Assembly: GCF_014649375.1 (NCBI RefSeq)
Contig: NZ_BMSX01000007.1
Location: 332,467 to 396,466, forward strand
DNA from: Streptomyces aurantiogriseus
Lineage (GTDB): Bacteria; Actinomycetota; Actinomycetes; Streptomycetales; Streptomycetaceae
Direction of reading: 5' to 3'
DNA length: 64,000 nucleotides
Part shown: positions 9,253 through 18,840 of the stretch, piece by piece
Layout: every line of letters starts with the position of its first letter
Position numbering within the stretch: the stretch's first letter is position 1
Program-made: the position numbers and the translations under genes
The notes under the pieces: generated by a model
What the model was told of the DNA's origin: nothing
Seen by the model: the letters and a program-made list of their open reading frames with translations, nothing else
Databases searched by the model: none

Positions 9253-10059
9253 TCACTGAGCCCGCGTGTAGAAGGGCCGCACCCGTTCCTTCAGCCACCT
9301 GGCCACCGGGTCCTCCGTCACGTCGAGGAGGACGAGGTTCACCGGCCACGGGACCGCGACCCTGCCGAGAGCCTTGCCCAGGGCTTCCAGGGGAAGAGCC
9401 CTCACGTCTCCCTCCCACTGGGAGAGTTCGACGCCCACGAACATGACCGGGTCGGCGGTCTCGATGGCGGCGAGGCAGCGGCGGGCGGTGAGGACGACGC
9501 CGGTGGCCTCGAACTCGGTGGAGGCGGCGGAGAGGAAGTCGACAGGGTCGTCCTGCCAGTCGGGCTCGAAGAGGCGGACGCGGCCGCCGCTCGCGGGGCC
9601 GTCCAGCGGGGTGCGGCCCACGCGGCACAGCTCGGCCACGGCCGGCGGGGGCAGCGGGATGCCGACCATGCCGTCCGGGTTCACCGCGATGCCCACCTGC
9701 GGCGGCAGCCCGCGGGCGAACTCCACGGCCGGGGCGATCGTGTACGACATGTGCGAGCCGACGACCTGGCGGAACTGCTCCTCGGAGCTGAAGACGGGCA
9801 CGTACGCCTGACCGTCGAGCTCCAGCGTGGGCAGGTCGAGGGGGCCGCTGTGCGGGCCGCCGCCGCTGGGCAGCGGGACCCACAGGAAGCTGCGGCCGAG
9901 CACCTCCACGATCCGCCCGGCGGCCCCCGGCACACCGAGGGAGGCCGAGAGCACCTCCTCCAGCTCGTTGCCGGGCCATCCGCCGTGCGAATGGGGGTGC
10001 GCCTGTGCCGGAAAGTCCGCGGAGAAGTTCGCCGGGAAGTCCGCCGGGGGGAAATCCAT
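9253..10059 (-). CDS. SseB-family protein, copy 2
   Basis: A 268-residue relative of the gene at 8236-9036. After a Phe/Ala/Pro-rich start (MDFPPADFPANF), it has the SseB N-terminal domain with LELDGQAYVPVFSSEEQF, the NPDGMVGIPLPPPAV segment, and a C-terminal domain ending ERVRPFYTRAQ. The ATG at 10059 is chosen because the upstream frame becomes Arg/Pro-rich, repeat-derived sequence with no family resemblance. The purine run AGGCGG lies about 9 nt upstream. Function is unknown. It is about 60 percent of the way from a repeat-rich gap to its paralogue, with only repeats between. Confidence 0.77.
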   Translation of the reverse strand: MDFPPADFPANFSADFPAQAHPHSHGGWPGNELEEVLSASLGVPGAAGRIVEVLGRSFLWVPLPSGGGPHSGPLDLPTLELDGQAYVPVFSSEEQFRQVVGSHMSYTIAPAVEFARGLPPQVGIAVNPDGMVGIPLPPPAVAELCRVGRTPLDGPASGGRVRLFEPDWQDDPVDFLSAASTEFEATGVVLTARRCLAAIETADPVMFVGVELSQWEGDVRALPLEALGKALGRVAVPWPVNLVLLDVTEDPVARWLKERVRPFYTRAQ

Positions 10060-10727
10060 CTGTCTACCGCCTGCTGGGAACCACTGCTGTGGCTGAAAGG
10101 CTAGCGGGTGCCGGGGCCGGACCTTCAGCTCGTGAGACTCCGCCGCCGCGGGGGGCTGTGCCGGCCGACTCGGGTTGCGCCGCCTGCACCCGGCCGACGC
10201 GGTCCGCGACGAGCCATGACGTGCAGGGTGCGGGGCTGAGGCGGGCCCCGGCCGCGGATCCACACCGCGCGGTGGGCTGCGCCGGGTGCGGGGGCCGAGG
10301 CGGGCCCTGGCCGGCGGATCCACACCGCGCGGTGGGCTGCGCCCGGCCGACTCGGGGGTGCCTGGGGGCGGCCTTCACTCCGCGAGACACCGCGAAACCG
10401 ATCCGGGGCGGTGGCACTGCACCCGACCGGCCGATGCGCGAAGGGCCCTCAACCCGCCGGACCGCGGCGGCGCCGGGTGCTGTGGCCGGCCGCGTTCACT
10501 GGCGTGTGCGACGGGCCCTCGGTTGGGAAGGGCAGACCGCCGCAGCCTTTCCGCACCCGTCCAAGCCGCACCGACACAGGGGGCCGCCCAGTCGCGCTCG
10601 CAGGTGCGGGGCGGCCGGCCTCGGATCGGATGGGCGATCGGATGGGCGATCGGGTGGGCGGATCGGGTGGGCGGATCGGTGCGGCCTGGGTGCGGGTGGC
10701 GCGGGTGGGCGGGTCGGTTGTGGGGGC
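10060..10727. repeat. Repeat-rich intergenic region
   Basis: No gene is supportable in 668 bp. The region contains a direct duplication with a 60-bp period (units starting near 10227 and 10287, sharing GATCCACACCGCGCGGTGGG). It also has a short tandem repeat of 12-13 bp (GATCGGATGGGC, about five units, 10624-10685). All open frames here are Arg/Pro/Gly/Ala-rich and look like by-products of base composition. Confidence 0.75.
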
Positions 10728-11396
10728 TCAGCCGGTGAAGGCGATGCGGCGCAGGGCGTTCGCTGCGGGGCGGTCGAGGAGGATCGCGGAGTCGCAGCCC
10801 GCGGGGAGGCGGCCCTTTTCGACTGCCCGGAGCAGGCGGGAGGCGGCGCGGCGGTGGCGGAGGAAGGCGTAGCGGGAGACGCCTCGCCCGCGTTCGCGTT
10901 GGCCCTCCAGGGCCGTGTCCGGGGTGACGTCCAGCAGGAGCAGGTGCAGGGTGCCGCCGCGGCGGCGGGCCGCGCGGGTCAGCCAGCCGCGGACCCAGGC
11001 CTGTGTGCCGCAGTCGTGCACCACGACGCCCTCGCCGGCGCGCAGGGCGCGGCGCAGGCCGGCGTAGTGGGCGAGGCGGACGACGGGGCGGTAGAGCGCG
11101 TACGGCAGGAAGCCGGGCATACGGGCGTCCCAGCGGTCACGCGTGTCCTGGGAGTCGATGCGGACGCCCTTGACCGTGCGCTTCATCAGCGTGGACTTGC
11201 CGCTGCCGGGCAGGCCCGTGATCACCACCAGGTCGCGAGGGCCGAACAGCAGGCCGTGTGGGCTGTGGCCGCCGCGCTCGCGCAGGTCGCGGACGACAGG
11301 GGCGGGCCGTGCGCCGCACGCCTCCCGGGTGGGAACCGTCGGCTGCGCTGGCAGCGCGAGAGCCGAGGTCGTCGCGTATGCCGTGGTCCTGTTCAC
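10728..11396 (-). CDS. P-loop ATPase / kinase-like protein
   Basis: A 222-residue protein with a Walker A motif GLPGSGKST near residues 60-68, followed by MKRTVKGVRIDSQDTRDRW. The general architecture is that of small AAA/zeta-like kinases: a P-loop, a substrate-binding Asp-Arg region, and an Arg-rich C-terminal lid (RERGRGVSRYAFLRHRRAASR). LLLLDVTPD may be the Walker B strand. It is conserved in Streptomyces as an uncharacterised ATP-binding protein; the phosphoryl acceptor is unknown. GTG 11396 has GGGGAGGA upstream at good spacing. It is divergent from the glycine riboswitch/gcvT unit, so the two promoters share the 11397-11575 region. Confidence 0.72.
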   Translation of the reverse strand: MNRTTAYATTSALALPAQPTVPTREACGARPAPVVRDLRERGGHSPHGLLFGPRDLVVITGLPGSGKSTLMKRTVKGVRIDSQDTRDRWDARMPGFLPYALYRPVVRLAHYAGLRRALRAGEGVVVHDCGTQAWVRGWLTRAARRRGGTLHLLLLDVTPDTALEGQRERGRGVSRYAFLRHRRAASRLLRAVEKGRLPAGCDSAILLDRPAANALRRIAFTG

Positions 11397-11576
11397 CGTG
11401 ATCGTCCTCCCCTGGGGTCAGACAAGTCTTCTCCCCATCGAGCGTAAAGAGAAGGTAATGCGCGGTGTCTTCCGTTTTCGTGCGCGTACCGCCACAAGCC
11501 GGTTACAGATGCGGCCTGCCATGATCGAGCGTGTCGTGCGATGATGTGCGCGCCAACTGCATACCGGCCGTTTGAA

Positions 11577-11822
11577 TCCGCGCGGGAGAGTTCCCGGCAC
11601 AGCTGTGACAGCCGCAGCTTCGCCGGGGCGCCGAAGGAGCAAGTCCCTCCCTTGAATCTCTCAGGCCCCGTTACCGCGCGGGCGAGGCACATCTGAAAAG
11701 CGGGCCGCTCCCCGTCCGGGACGGCTCCACCCAAGGTGCAAGCCACGATCAGGTGATCCGGCGCGATCATTCGCGCTCCGTCACGATCATGGCGAACCTC
11801 TCAGGTTCCGATGACAGATGGG
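11577..11822 (+). promoter_or_regulatory. Glycine riboswitch (tandem aptamer) upstream of gcvT
   Basis: The first aptamer is clear at about 11577-11700, with conserved landmarks CGGGAGAG, GCGCCGAAGGAGCAA, CTTGAATCTCTCAGG and GGCACATCTGAAAAG. A second, more divergent core follows: GAACCTCTCAGGTTCC and GATGACAGATGGGGAGG near 11793-11826. This is the two-aptamer layout of the gcvT motif. Glycine binding is expected to switch on gcvT-gcvH-glyA-sdaA; riboswitch control of this system has been shown in S. griseus. The ends given are approximate, from reading motifs without a covariance model. Confidence 0.9.
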
Positions 11823-11832
11823 GAGGAACGAC

Positions 11833-11882
11833 CTCGCCTTCCCCCACGCTCGGCTTCGCCCGCGCGGGAGGGATCCCCATCG
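11833..11882 (+). repeat. Dispersed hairpin repeat in the gcvT leader
   Basis: This is a GC-rich imperfect palindrome with the core CCCCCACGCTCGGCTTCG. Variant copies are at 24316-24364 and 60878-60929 in this window. It falls exactly between the second glycine aptamer and the gcvT ribosome-binding site. It may therefore act as, or have been captured as, the expression platform of the riboswitch; that role is inference. Confidence 0.6.
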
Positions 11883-11902
11883 CCCTGGGAGACGAACGCC
11901 CG

Positions 11903-13030
11903 ATGAGCAGTACCCCACTCCGTCATACCGCCCTCGACGCCCTGCATCGTTCGCTCGGCGCGACGATGACCGACTTCGCCGGCTGGGACATGCCCCTGCG
12001 CTACGGCTCCGAGCGCGACGAGCACAACGCCGTGCGGACGAAGGCCGGGCTGTTCGACCTCTCCCACATGGGCGAGATCACCGTGACCGGGCCGGAGGCG
12101 GCGTCCTTCCTGAACTTCGCGCTCGTCGGCAACATCGCCTCCGTCGGCGTCGGCCGCGCCCGCTACACCATGATCTGCCGCGCCGACGGCGGCATCCTGG
12201 ACGACCTGATCGTCTACCGGCTCGCCGAGACCGAGGCCCCCGAGTACCTGGTCGTCGCCAACGCCTCCAACGCGCAGGTCGTGCTGGACGCGCTGACCGA
12301 GCGTGCGGCCGGCTTCGACGCCGAGGTGCGTGACGACCGGGACCACTACGCGCTGATCGCCGTCCAGGGTCCCGAGTCCCCGGGCATCCTCGCGTCCCTC
12401 ACCGACGCCGACCTCGACGGTCTGAAGTACTACGCCGGGCTGCCCGGCACCGTCGCCGGGGTCCCGGCGCTGATCGCGCGCACCGGCTACACCGGTGAGG
12501 ACGGCTTCGAGCTGTTCGTGAAGCCGGAGCACGCGGTGGAGCTGTGGCAGGCCCTGACCAAGGCCGGCGAGGGCGTCGGCCTGGTCCCCTGCGGCCTGTC
12601 CTGCCGGGACACGCTGCGCCTGGAGGCGGGCATGCCGCTGTACGGGCACGAGCTGTCGACCGGGCTGACCCCCTTCGACGCCGGGCTCGGCCGGGTGGTG
12701 AAGTTCGAGAAGGAGGGCGACTTCGTGGGGCGCGCGGCCCTCGCCGAGGCCGCCGAGCGGGCCGAGAGCAACCCGCCGCGCGTCCTCGTCGGCCTGGTCG
12801 CCGAGGGCCGCCGTGTCCCGCGCGCCGGGTACGCGGTCGTCGCCGGCGGCGAGGTGATCGGCGAGGTCACCTCCGGCGCCCCCTCCCCCACGCTGGGCAA
12901 GCCGATCGCCATGGCGTACGTCGACGCCGCGCACGCCGCGCCGGGCACGCCGGGTGTCGGCGTGGACATCCGGGGCAGCCACGAGCCGTACGAGGTCGTG
13001 GCGCTGCCGTTCTACAAGCGTCAGAAGTAG
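11903..13030 (+). CDS. gcvT: Glycine cleavage system T protein (aminomethyltransferase)
   Basis: The T protein transfers the aminomethyl carbon of glycine from lipoylated H protein to tetrahydrofolate, giving methylene-THF and ammonia. The 375-residue frame has the GcvT folate-binding domain from LHRSLGATMTDFAGWDMP, the DLSHMGEI motif, the conserved acidic motif near RLEAGMPLYGHEL, and the C-terminal barrel from VGRAALAE. ATG 11903 (MSSTPLRHTALDALH) gives the normal family length and has GGGAG upstream. The open frame continues back to 11753, but those codons are riboswitch RNA. It is the first gene of a glycine-degradation unit. Confidence 0.97.
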   Translation: MSSTPLRHTALDALHRSLGATMTDFAGWDMPLRYGSERDEHNAVRTKAGLFDLSHMGEITVTGPEAASFLNFALVGNIASVGVGRARYTMICRADGGILDDLIVYRLAETEAPEYLVVANASNAQVVLDALTERAAGFDAEVRDDRDHYALIAVQGPESPGILASLTDADLDGLKYYAGLPGTVAGVPALIARTGYTGEDGFELFVKPEHAVELWQALTKAGEGVGLVPCGLSCRDTLRLEAGMPLYGHELSTGLTPFDAGLGRVVKFEKEGDFVGRAALAEAAERAESNPPRVLVGLVAEGRRVPRAGYAVVAGGEVIGEVTSGAPSPTLGKPIAMAYVDAAHAAPGTPGVGVDIRGSHEPYEVVALPFYKRQK

Positions 13031-13230
13031 AGACTCGTAGGGACTCGGCCGTAAGGACTCGGCCGGAGACCAGCGAGAGGCCGACGAGAGACCAGCGAGA
13101 GGCCGGCGAGACCGGCCGGCGACCGAGAGCGGTCCGGGCGCGTGACCCTGCGCACATGTCCGCTGCTCACGCACGTTTTCAGCAGTCACCCATTCATCAG
13201 CACTCCCCCGCGTACAGGAGAATTCAGGCC

Positions 13231-13608
13231 ATGAGCAACCCCCAGCAGCTGCGCTACAGCAAGGAGCACGAGTGGCTGTCGGCCGCCGAGGACGGCGTGT
13301 CGACGGTCGGCATCACGGAGCACGCGGCCAACGCGCTCGGCGACGTGGTCTTCGTCCAGCTCCCCGAGGTCGGTGACTCGGTGACCGCGGGCGAGTCCTG
13401 CGGCGAGCTGGAGTCGACCAAGTCGGTCAGCGAGCTGTACTCGCCGGTCGACGGTGAGGTCGTCGAGGTCAACCAGGACGTCGCCGACGACCCGTCGCTG
13501 GTGAACTCCGCCCCCTTCGAGGGCGGGTGGCTGTTCAAGGTACGCGTCACGGGCGAGCAGGAGGAGCTGCTGTCCGCCGACGAGTACACCGCCTACACCG
13601 CCGGCTGA
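13231..13608 (+). CDS. gcvH: Glycine cleavage system H protein
   Basis: The H protein shuttles the aminomethyl group between the P, T and L proteins on a lipoyl arm. The 125-residue frame has the standard length, the entry motif RYSKEHEWL, and the lipoylation site in GELESTKSVSELYSPV (Lys64). ATG 13231 has CAGGAG 10 nt upstream. About 200 bp of repetitive, non-coding DNA separates it from gcvT; glyA follows after 15 bp. No lipoate ligase or P/L protein gene is in the window. Confidence 0.97.
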   Translation: MSNPQQLRYSKEHEWLSAAEDGVSTVGITEHAANALGDVVFVQLPEVGDSVTAGESCGELESTKSVSELYSPVDGEVVEVNQDVADDPSLVNSAPFEGGWLFKVRVTGEQEELLSADEYTAYTAG

Positions 13609-13623
13609 GGAGTCGTACGACGC

Positions 13624-14901
13624 ATGTCTGTCCTGAACACGCCCCTGCACGAGCTCGACCCGGAGGTCGCCGCGGCGGTCGACGCCGAGCTGCGCCGCCA
13701 GCAGTCCACGCTCGAGATGATCGCCTCGGAGAACTTCGCTCCGCTCGCGGTCATGGAGGCGCAGGGCTCGGTCCTGACCAACAAGTACGCCGAGGGCTAC
13801 CCGGGCCGCCGCTACTACGGCGGCTGTGAGCACGTCGACGTCGCCGAGCAGATCGCGATCGACCGGATCAAGGAGCTGTTCGGCGCCGAGTACGCCAACG
13901 TCCAGCCGCACTCGGGCGCCTCCGCCAACCAGGCCGCCCTGTTCGCGCTGGCCCAGCCCGGCGACACGATCCTGGGCCTGGACCTGGCGCACGGCGGTCA
14001 TCTGACCCACGGGATGCGGCTGAACTTCTCCGGCAAGCAGTTCGACGTGGTCGCGTACCACGTGGACGACGCCGGGCTGGTCGACATGGCCGAGGTCGAG
14101 CGGCTCGCCAAGGAGCACCGCCCGAAGGTGATCATCGCGGGCTGGTCGGCGTACCCGCGGCAGCTGGACTTCGCGGAGTTCCGGCGGATCGCCGACGAGG
14201 TCGAGGCGTACCTGTGGGTCGACATGGCGCACTTCGCGGGCCTGGTCGCGGCCGGTCTCCACCCGAACCCGGTGGAGTACGCGGACGTCGTCACCTCCAC
14301 CACCCACAAGACGCTGGGCGGCCCGCGCGGCGGCATCATCCTCGCGAAGAAGGACTTCGCGAAGAAGCTGAACTCGTCCGTCTTCCCCGGCTTCCAGGGC
14401 GGTCCCCTGGAGCATGTGATCGCGGCGAAGGCGGTCTCCTTCAAGGTCGCGGCGAGCGAGGAGTTCAAGGAGCGCCAGCGCCGTACGGTCGAGGGCGCGA
14501 AGATCCTCGCCGAGCGGCTGACGGCCGCCGACGCCCGCGAGGCCGGCGTGAACGTCCTGTCCGGTGGCACCGACGTCCACCTGATCCTGGTCGACCTGCG
14601 CGAGTCCGAGCTGGACGGTCAGCAGGCCGAGGACCGCCTCCACGAGGTCGGTATCACGGTCAACCGCAACGCCGTCCCGAACGACCCGCGCCCGCCGATG
14701 GTCACCTCGGGCCTGCGCATCGGCACGCCCGCCCTGGCGACCCGCGGCTTCACGGCCGAGGACTTCGTCGAGGTCGCGGACGTGATCGCCGAGGCGCTGA
14801 AGGCGCCTTCTCCCTTCGGGGAGGCCGAGGTCGAGGCGCTGAGGGCCCGGGTGGTCGCCCTTGCCGACAAGCACCCGCTGTACCCCGGTCTGAACAAGTA
14901 G
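13624..14901 (+). CDS. glyA: Serine hydroxymethyltransferase
   Basis: This PLP enzyme interconverts glycine plus methylene-THF with serine plus THF, using the one-carbon unit released by the glycine cleavage system. The 425-residue frame contains QQSTLEMIASENF, NKYAEGYPGRRYYGGCE, the PLP-binding lysine in TSTTHKTLGGPRGG (Lys229), and FPGFQGGPLEHVIAAKA. ATG 13624 follows GAGGAG at good spacing and lies 15 bp after gcvH. It sits between gcvH and sdaA, so in this operon it probably runs toward serine. Confidence 0.98.
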   Translation: MSVLNTPLHELDPEVAAAVDAELRRQQSTLEMIASENFAPLAVMEAQGSVLTNKYAEGYPGRRYYGGCEHVDVAEQIAIDRIKELFGAEYANVQPHSGASANQAALFALAQPGDTILGLDLAHGGHLTHGMRLNFSGKQFDVVAYHVDDAGLVDMAEVERLAKEHRPKVIIAGWSAYPRQLDFAEFRRIADEVEAYLWVDMAHFAGLVAAGLHPNPVEYADVVTSTTHKTLGGPRGGIILAKKDFAKKLNSSVFPGFQGGPLEHVIAAKAVSFKVAASEEFKERQRRTVEGAKILAERLTAADAREAGVNVLSGGTDVHLILVDLRESELDGQQAEDRLHEVGITVNRNAVPNDPRPPMVTSGLRIGTPALATRGFTAEDFVEVADVIAEALKAPSPFGEAEVEALRARVVALADKHPLYPGLNK

Positions 14902-14915
14902 TTCCCGTTTCCCGT

Positions 14916-14958
14916 GGGGTGCCCCGCACACTGGAACAGTGAGCGAACGGGGCACCCC
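14916..14958 (+). terminator. Nested hairpin between glyA and sdaA
   Basis: An 11-bp perfect stem (14916-14926 with 14948-14958, GGGGTGCCCCG) encloses a smaller CACTG-GAA-CAGTG stem (14929-14941). It could terminate part of the transcription after glyA and so reduce sdaA expression, or mark the end of the riboswitch operon. Confidence 0.7.
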
Positions 14959-14998
14959 GCCGGAAATCTTCTGCACCACCCCGTATTGAGGAGTCCCC

Positions 14999-16366
<1,368 letters not shown>

Positions 16367-16505
16367 CCCGAAAACAGGCTCTGACCAGCGGAGGCCTGTC
16401 CTCCTACGTCGGAGCCTCATCCAGCGCCACCTCGAACGCGACCGACCGCGCGACCTCGTCGAGGACGCCGAAGTCGACCACACGCCGGCAAACTCCTCGC
16501 CGCGG
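16367..16505. other. Non-coding tail with a short coding-like remnant
   Basis: Downstream of sdaA, a minus-strand stretch of about 30 codons (ending near 16411, with DFGVLDEVARSVAFEVALDE) looks like the end of a real protein. It has a stop just upstream and no start, so I read it as debris of the same decayed locus. Its family was not recognised. Confidence 0.35.
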
Positions 16506-16970
16506 CTACCTCGCTGCACCCATGCTCCGGTCGAGAAAGTCGATCACAACCCTGGCCAGCGCCACGCGGTGGTCGGACAGAGAGTGATCCGTCATGAAGA
16601 CCTGATGATCGAGACGGGGAACCGTGTGCGTACGGTACGCGGCGACCAGGGGTTCATGGTGGATCTGGACCGGGGCCGCCTCGTCCCGACCCGCGCCGAC
16701 CAGGAGTACGGGCCGGTCAGCGAGTCGCGGGTCCAGCCCGGCGAGGCTCCAGTCGATCCCGGTGCTTTCCCTCTCCGACACCAGCGCCTCCCCGCTCGTG
16801 CCCCGCAGCGGAAGCAACTCCCCTTCGAACGCAGTCACGAACGCGGCCCGGGTTACGGGGTCCACCCGGCATCTGGCCCCGACCGCACCGAGGTCGAACC
16901 CCGCGACAGAGGCCACGGCACATACCTGCGCATCCGCGGCGGCGGTCATCAGCGCTGCGAAACCCCCCAC
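16506..16970 (-). pseudogene. Remnant of an alpha/beta-hydrolase gene (5' half missing)
   Basis: The frame encodes only the second half of an alpha/beta hydrolase. It begins at the nucleophile elbow (in-frame codons upstream give NSVGGFAAL), then has AGLDPRLADRPVLLVGAGRDE with the acid-containing strand, and ends with LDHQVFMTDHSLSDHRVAL supplying the histidine. Everything before the elbow is absent, and the upstream DNA instead holds a TPR fragment on the other strand. The GTG at 16970 has no convincing ribosome-binding site. It is most likely a decayed gene. Confidence 0.7.
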
Positions 16971-16999
16971 ACTGTTCCACGGTCGATCGCGCCACGGCG

Positions 17000-17410
17000 G
17001 TGTGCGCCTCGCTGCCCTCCGACGGTCGAGCTGCCCTGAGGCTGCGTTTCGAACGTGCGCGGCTCACCGGCCTGGCCGGTGACATCGCAGCGGCCGAGTC
17101 GGAATACCGGGCGGTCCTCGAAGGCCGCTCACGGATCCTCGGTACCGATCACATCGACACCCTGTGGACCCGGCACAACCTGGCCTGGATCGCCGGCCAG
17201 CGGGGCGACCTGGCGGCGGCTGAGGCGGAGTACCGGGCCGTGCTGGAGGACCGTTCACGGATGCTGGGGAGCGACCATCCGCACACCCTGTACACCCGGC
17301 ACGCACTGGCGTGGGTGCTCGGCCAGCGGGGCGACCTGGCAGCAGCGGAAGCCGAGTACCGGGCAGCACTCGACGGCCAGACCCGGCTGCTCGGTGTGGG
17401 TGGCAGTTAG
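17000..17410 (+). pseudogene. Fragment of a tetratricopeptide-repeat protein
   Basis: Three TPR units of the kind found in actinobacterial NB-ARC/TPR regulators are visible (GDIAAAESEYRAVLEGRSRILG, GDLAAAEAEYRAVLEDRSRMLG, GDLAAAEAEYRAALDG), spaced 42 residues apart. Full-length relatives are several hundred residues with many such units and an NTPase domain. Only 136 residues remain, with neither end complete. It abuts the truncated hydrolase in the opposite orientation. It is probably a remnant of a lost regulator. Confidence 0.65.
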
Positions 17411-17518
17411 TCCGCAGTGCCCGCCGGCCAAGACCCCGTTCCGACTCGTCGAGCAGATCGGCCGTAGGCTCTGACCTGCGGTTCACCAGGAGCCGTCGGA
17501 AGAGGGGAGCTTCTTGGA

Positions 17519-18061
17519 ATGAGCGGGTCGGTCACTGCTGTAAGCAGTAACGGCACCTACAGCTTCACCAAGCCCAACCGCGACAGCATCACCCTGATCG
17601 CCGGGCTCGGTGTGGAGGGGGACGTGCACGCCGGGGCGACCGTGAAGCATCGGTTCCGGATGGAGAAGGATCCCTCGCAGCCGAATCTTCGGCAGGTGCA
17701 CCTCATCCACGCGGAGCTGTTCGAGGAGGTGCGGGAGGCCGGGTTCGAGGTGGGGCCCGGTGAGCTCGGGGAGAACGTGACGACCCGGGGCGTCGATCTG
17801 CTGGGGCTGCCGGTGGGCGCTCGGTTGAGGCTGGGGGCGCAGGCGGTGGTCGAGGTGACCGGGCTGCGGAATCCCTGCGCGCAGATCGACGCCTTCCAGA
17901 AGGGGCTGATGAAGCAGGTCGTCGGCCGTGACAGGGACGGCCGCCCGGCGTTCAAGTCCGGGATCATGAGCGTCGTACTGAGCGGGGGCCTGGTGCGGCC
18001 CGGGGACCCGATCACCGTCGAGTTGCCGGACGGGCCGCACCAGCCGCTGCGGATCGTCTAG
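17519..18061 (+). CDS. MOSC-domain protein
   Basis: A cytosolic protein of 180 residues matching the MOSC domain (molybdenum-cofactor sulfurase C-terminal domain). It has GLGVEGDVHAG near the start, the central RQVHLIHAELF and GELGENVTTRG motifs, and the conserved cysteine in TGLRNPCAQID, where MOSC proteins may hold a sulfur or metal centre. Stand-alone MOSC proteins such as YiiM act in reduction of N-hydroxylated compounds, but the substrate here is unknown. ATG 17519 has GGGGAG 9 nt upstream. It converges on the reductase gene with a 6-bp gap. Confidence 0.88.
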   Translation: MSGSVTAVSSNGTYSFTKPNRDSITLIAGLGVEGDVHAGATVKHRFRMEKDPSQPNLRQVHLIHAELFEEVREAGFEVGPGELGENVTTRGVDLLGLPVGARLRLGAQAVVEVTGLRNPCAQIDAFQKGLMKQVVGRDRDGRPAFKSGIMSVVLSGGLVRPGDPITVELPDGPHQPLRIV

Positions 18062-18067
18062 CAGGCC

Positions 18068-18730
18068 CTACCCACGGAAGTCCGGCGTGCGCTCCGGGCT
18101 CGCCTCCGCCAGGGCCTTGGTGACCTCGGCGACGCCGGCGCGCAGGCCGTAGACGGGGGTGTCGGGCTGCTGGCGCCAGGAGTCGTCGAGGCCGCCCGCG
18201 TCGACGGTGTCGAAGCCGAGCTCGTCGATGAGGGCTCGGACCTTCGCCTTCGCGGCCTCGTCGTCGCCGGCCACGGGCAGGGCGATGCGGTCGGGGGCGC
18301 CGGCCGGGCGGGGGCGGTCCAGGATGTCCTGGGCGTAGGTGCCGTTGAAGGCCTTGATCACCGGGTGGCCGATGTGGCGTTCCGTCCAGCGGCTCTCGGT
18401 GAGGCCCTCGTCCTCGATCGCGGCGATCCTGCCGTCGCGCTGGCGGGGGTAGTAGTTGTTCGTGTCGATGACGGCCACGCCCTCGGCCGCGCCGTCCAGG
18501 AGACCCGAAGGGAGGTCCGGGACCGCCTTCAGGGGGACCGTGACGACGACGATCTCCGCCCCGGCTGCCGCCTCCTCCGCCCTGACCGGGGTCGCGCCCG
18601 TCTCCTCGGCCAGGGCCTTGAGGGTGTGCGGGCCACGGGAGTTGGCGACGGAGACCTCGTGGCCGAGGGCGGTGAGCCGCCGGGTGAGGTTTCCGCCGAT
18701 GTTGCCCGCGCCGATGATGCCGATCTTCAT
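18068..18730 (-). CDS. NADP-binding oxidoreductase, F420-dependent NADP reductase-like
   Basis: A 220-residue Rossmann-fold protein beginning MKIGIIGAGNIGGNLTRRL, with the nucleotide motif GxGxxG at residues 7-12. It continues with AEIVVVTVPLKAV, DTNNYYPRQ, and the HPVIKAFNGTYA segment found in the NADP oxidoreductase/coenzyme F420-dependent family. It lacks further domains, as expected for this small family. It is transcribed in the same direction as the quinone-reductase-like gene upstream, separated by about 110 bp. Whether the cofactor partner is F420 cannot be decided from sequence. Confidence 0.82.
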   Translation of the reverse strand: MKIGIIGAGNIGGNLTRRLTALGHEVSVANSRGPHTLKALAEETGATPVRAEEAAAGAEIVVVTVPLKAVPDLPSGLLDGAAEGVAVIDTNNYYPRQRDGRIAAIEDEGLTESRWTERHIGHPVIKAFNGTYAQDILDRPRPAGAPDRIALPVAGDDEAAKAKVRALIDELGFDTVDAGGLDDSWRQQPDTPVYGLRAGVAEVTKALAEASPERTPDFRG

Positions 18731-18840
18731 GACAGGCCTTGCCCTTCCGGATCGCGTTCATGCACGTGCATGCTTCTGCGCGTCATCAACCCCGCGCCCT
18801 CCTGGGGTATTCCTGCCCCGTCCCCCCTCACGGGCGTCGT

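Noticed and set aside
10064..10740. Several long Arg/Pro/Gly frames on both strands
   Set aside because: They cover duplicated and microsatellite-like DNA; the apparent proteins follow the repeats and have no family features.
11753..11902. N-terminal extension of GcvT
   Set aside because: These codons coincide with the second glycine aptamer and the palindrome; the family start is at 11903.
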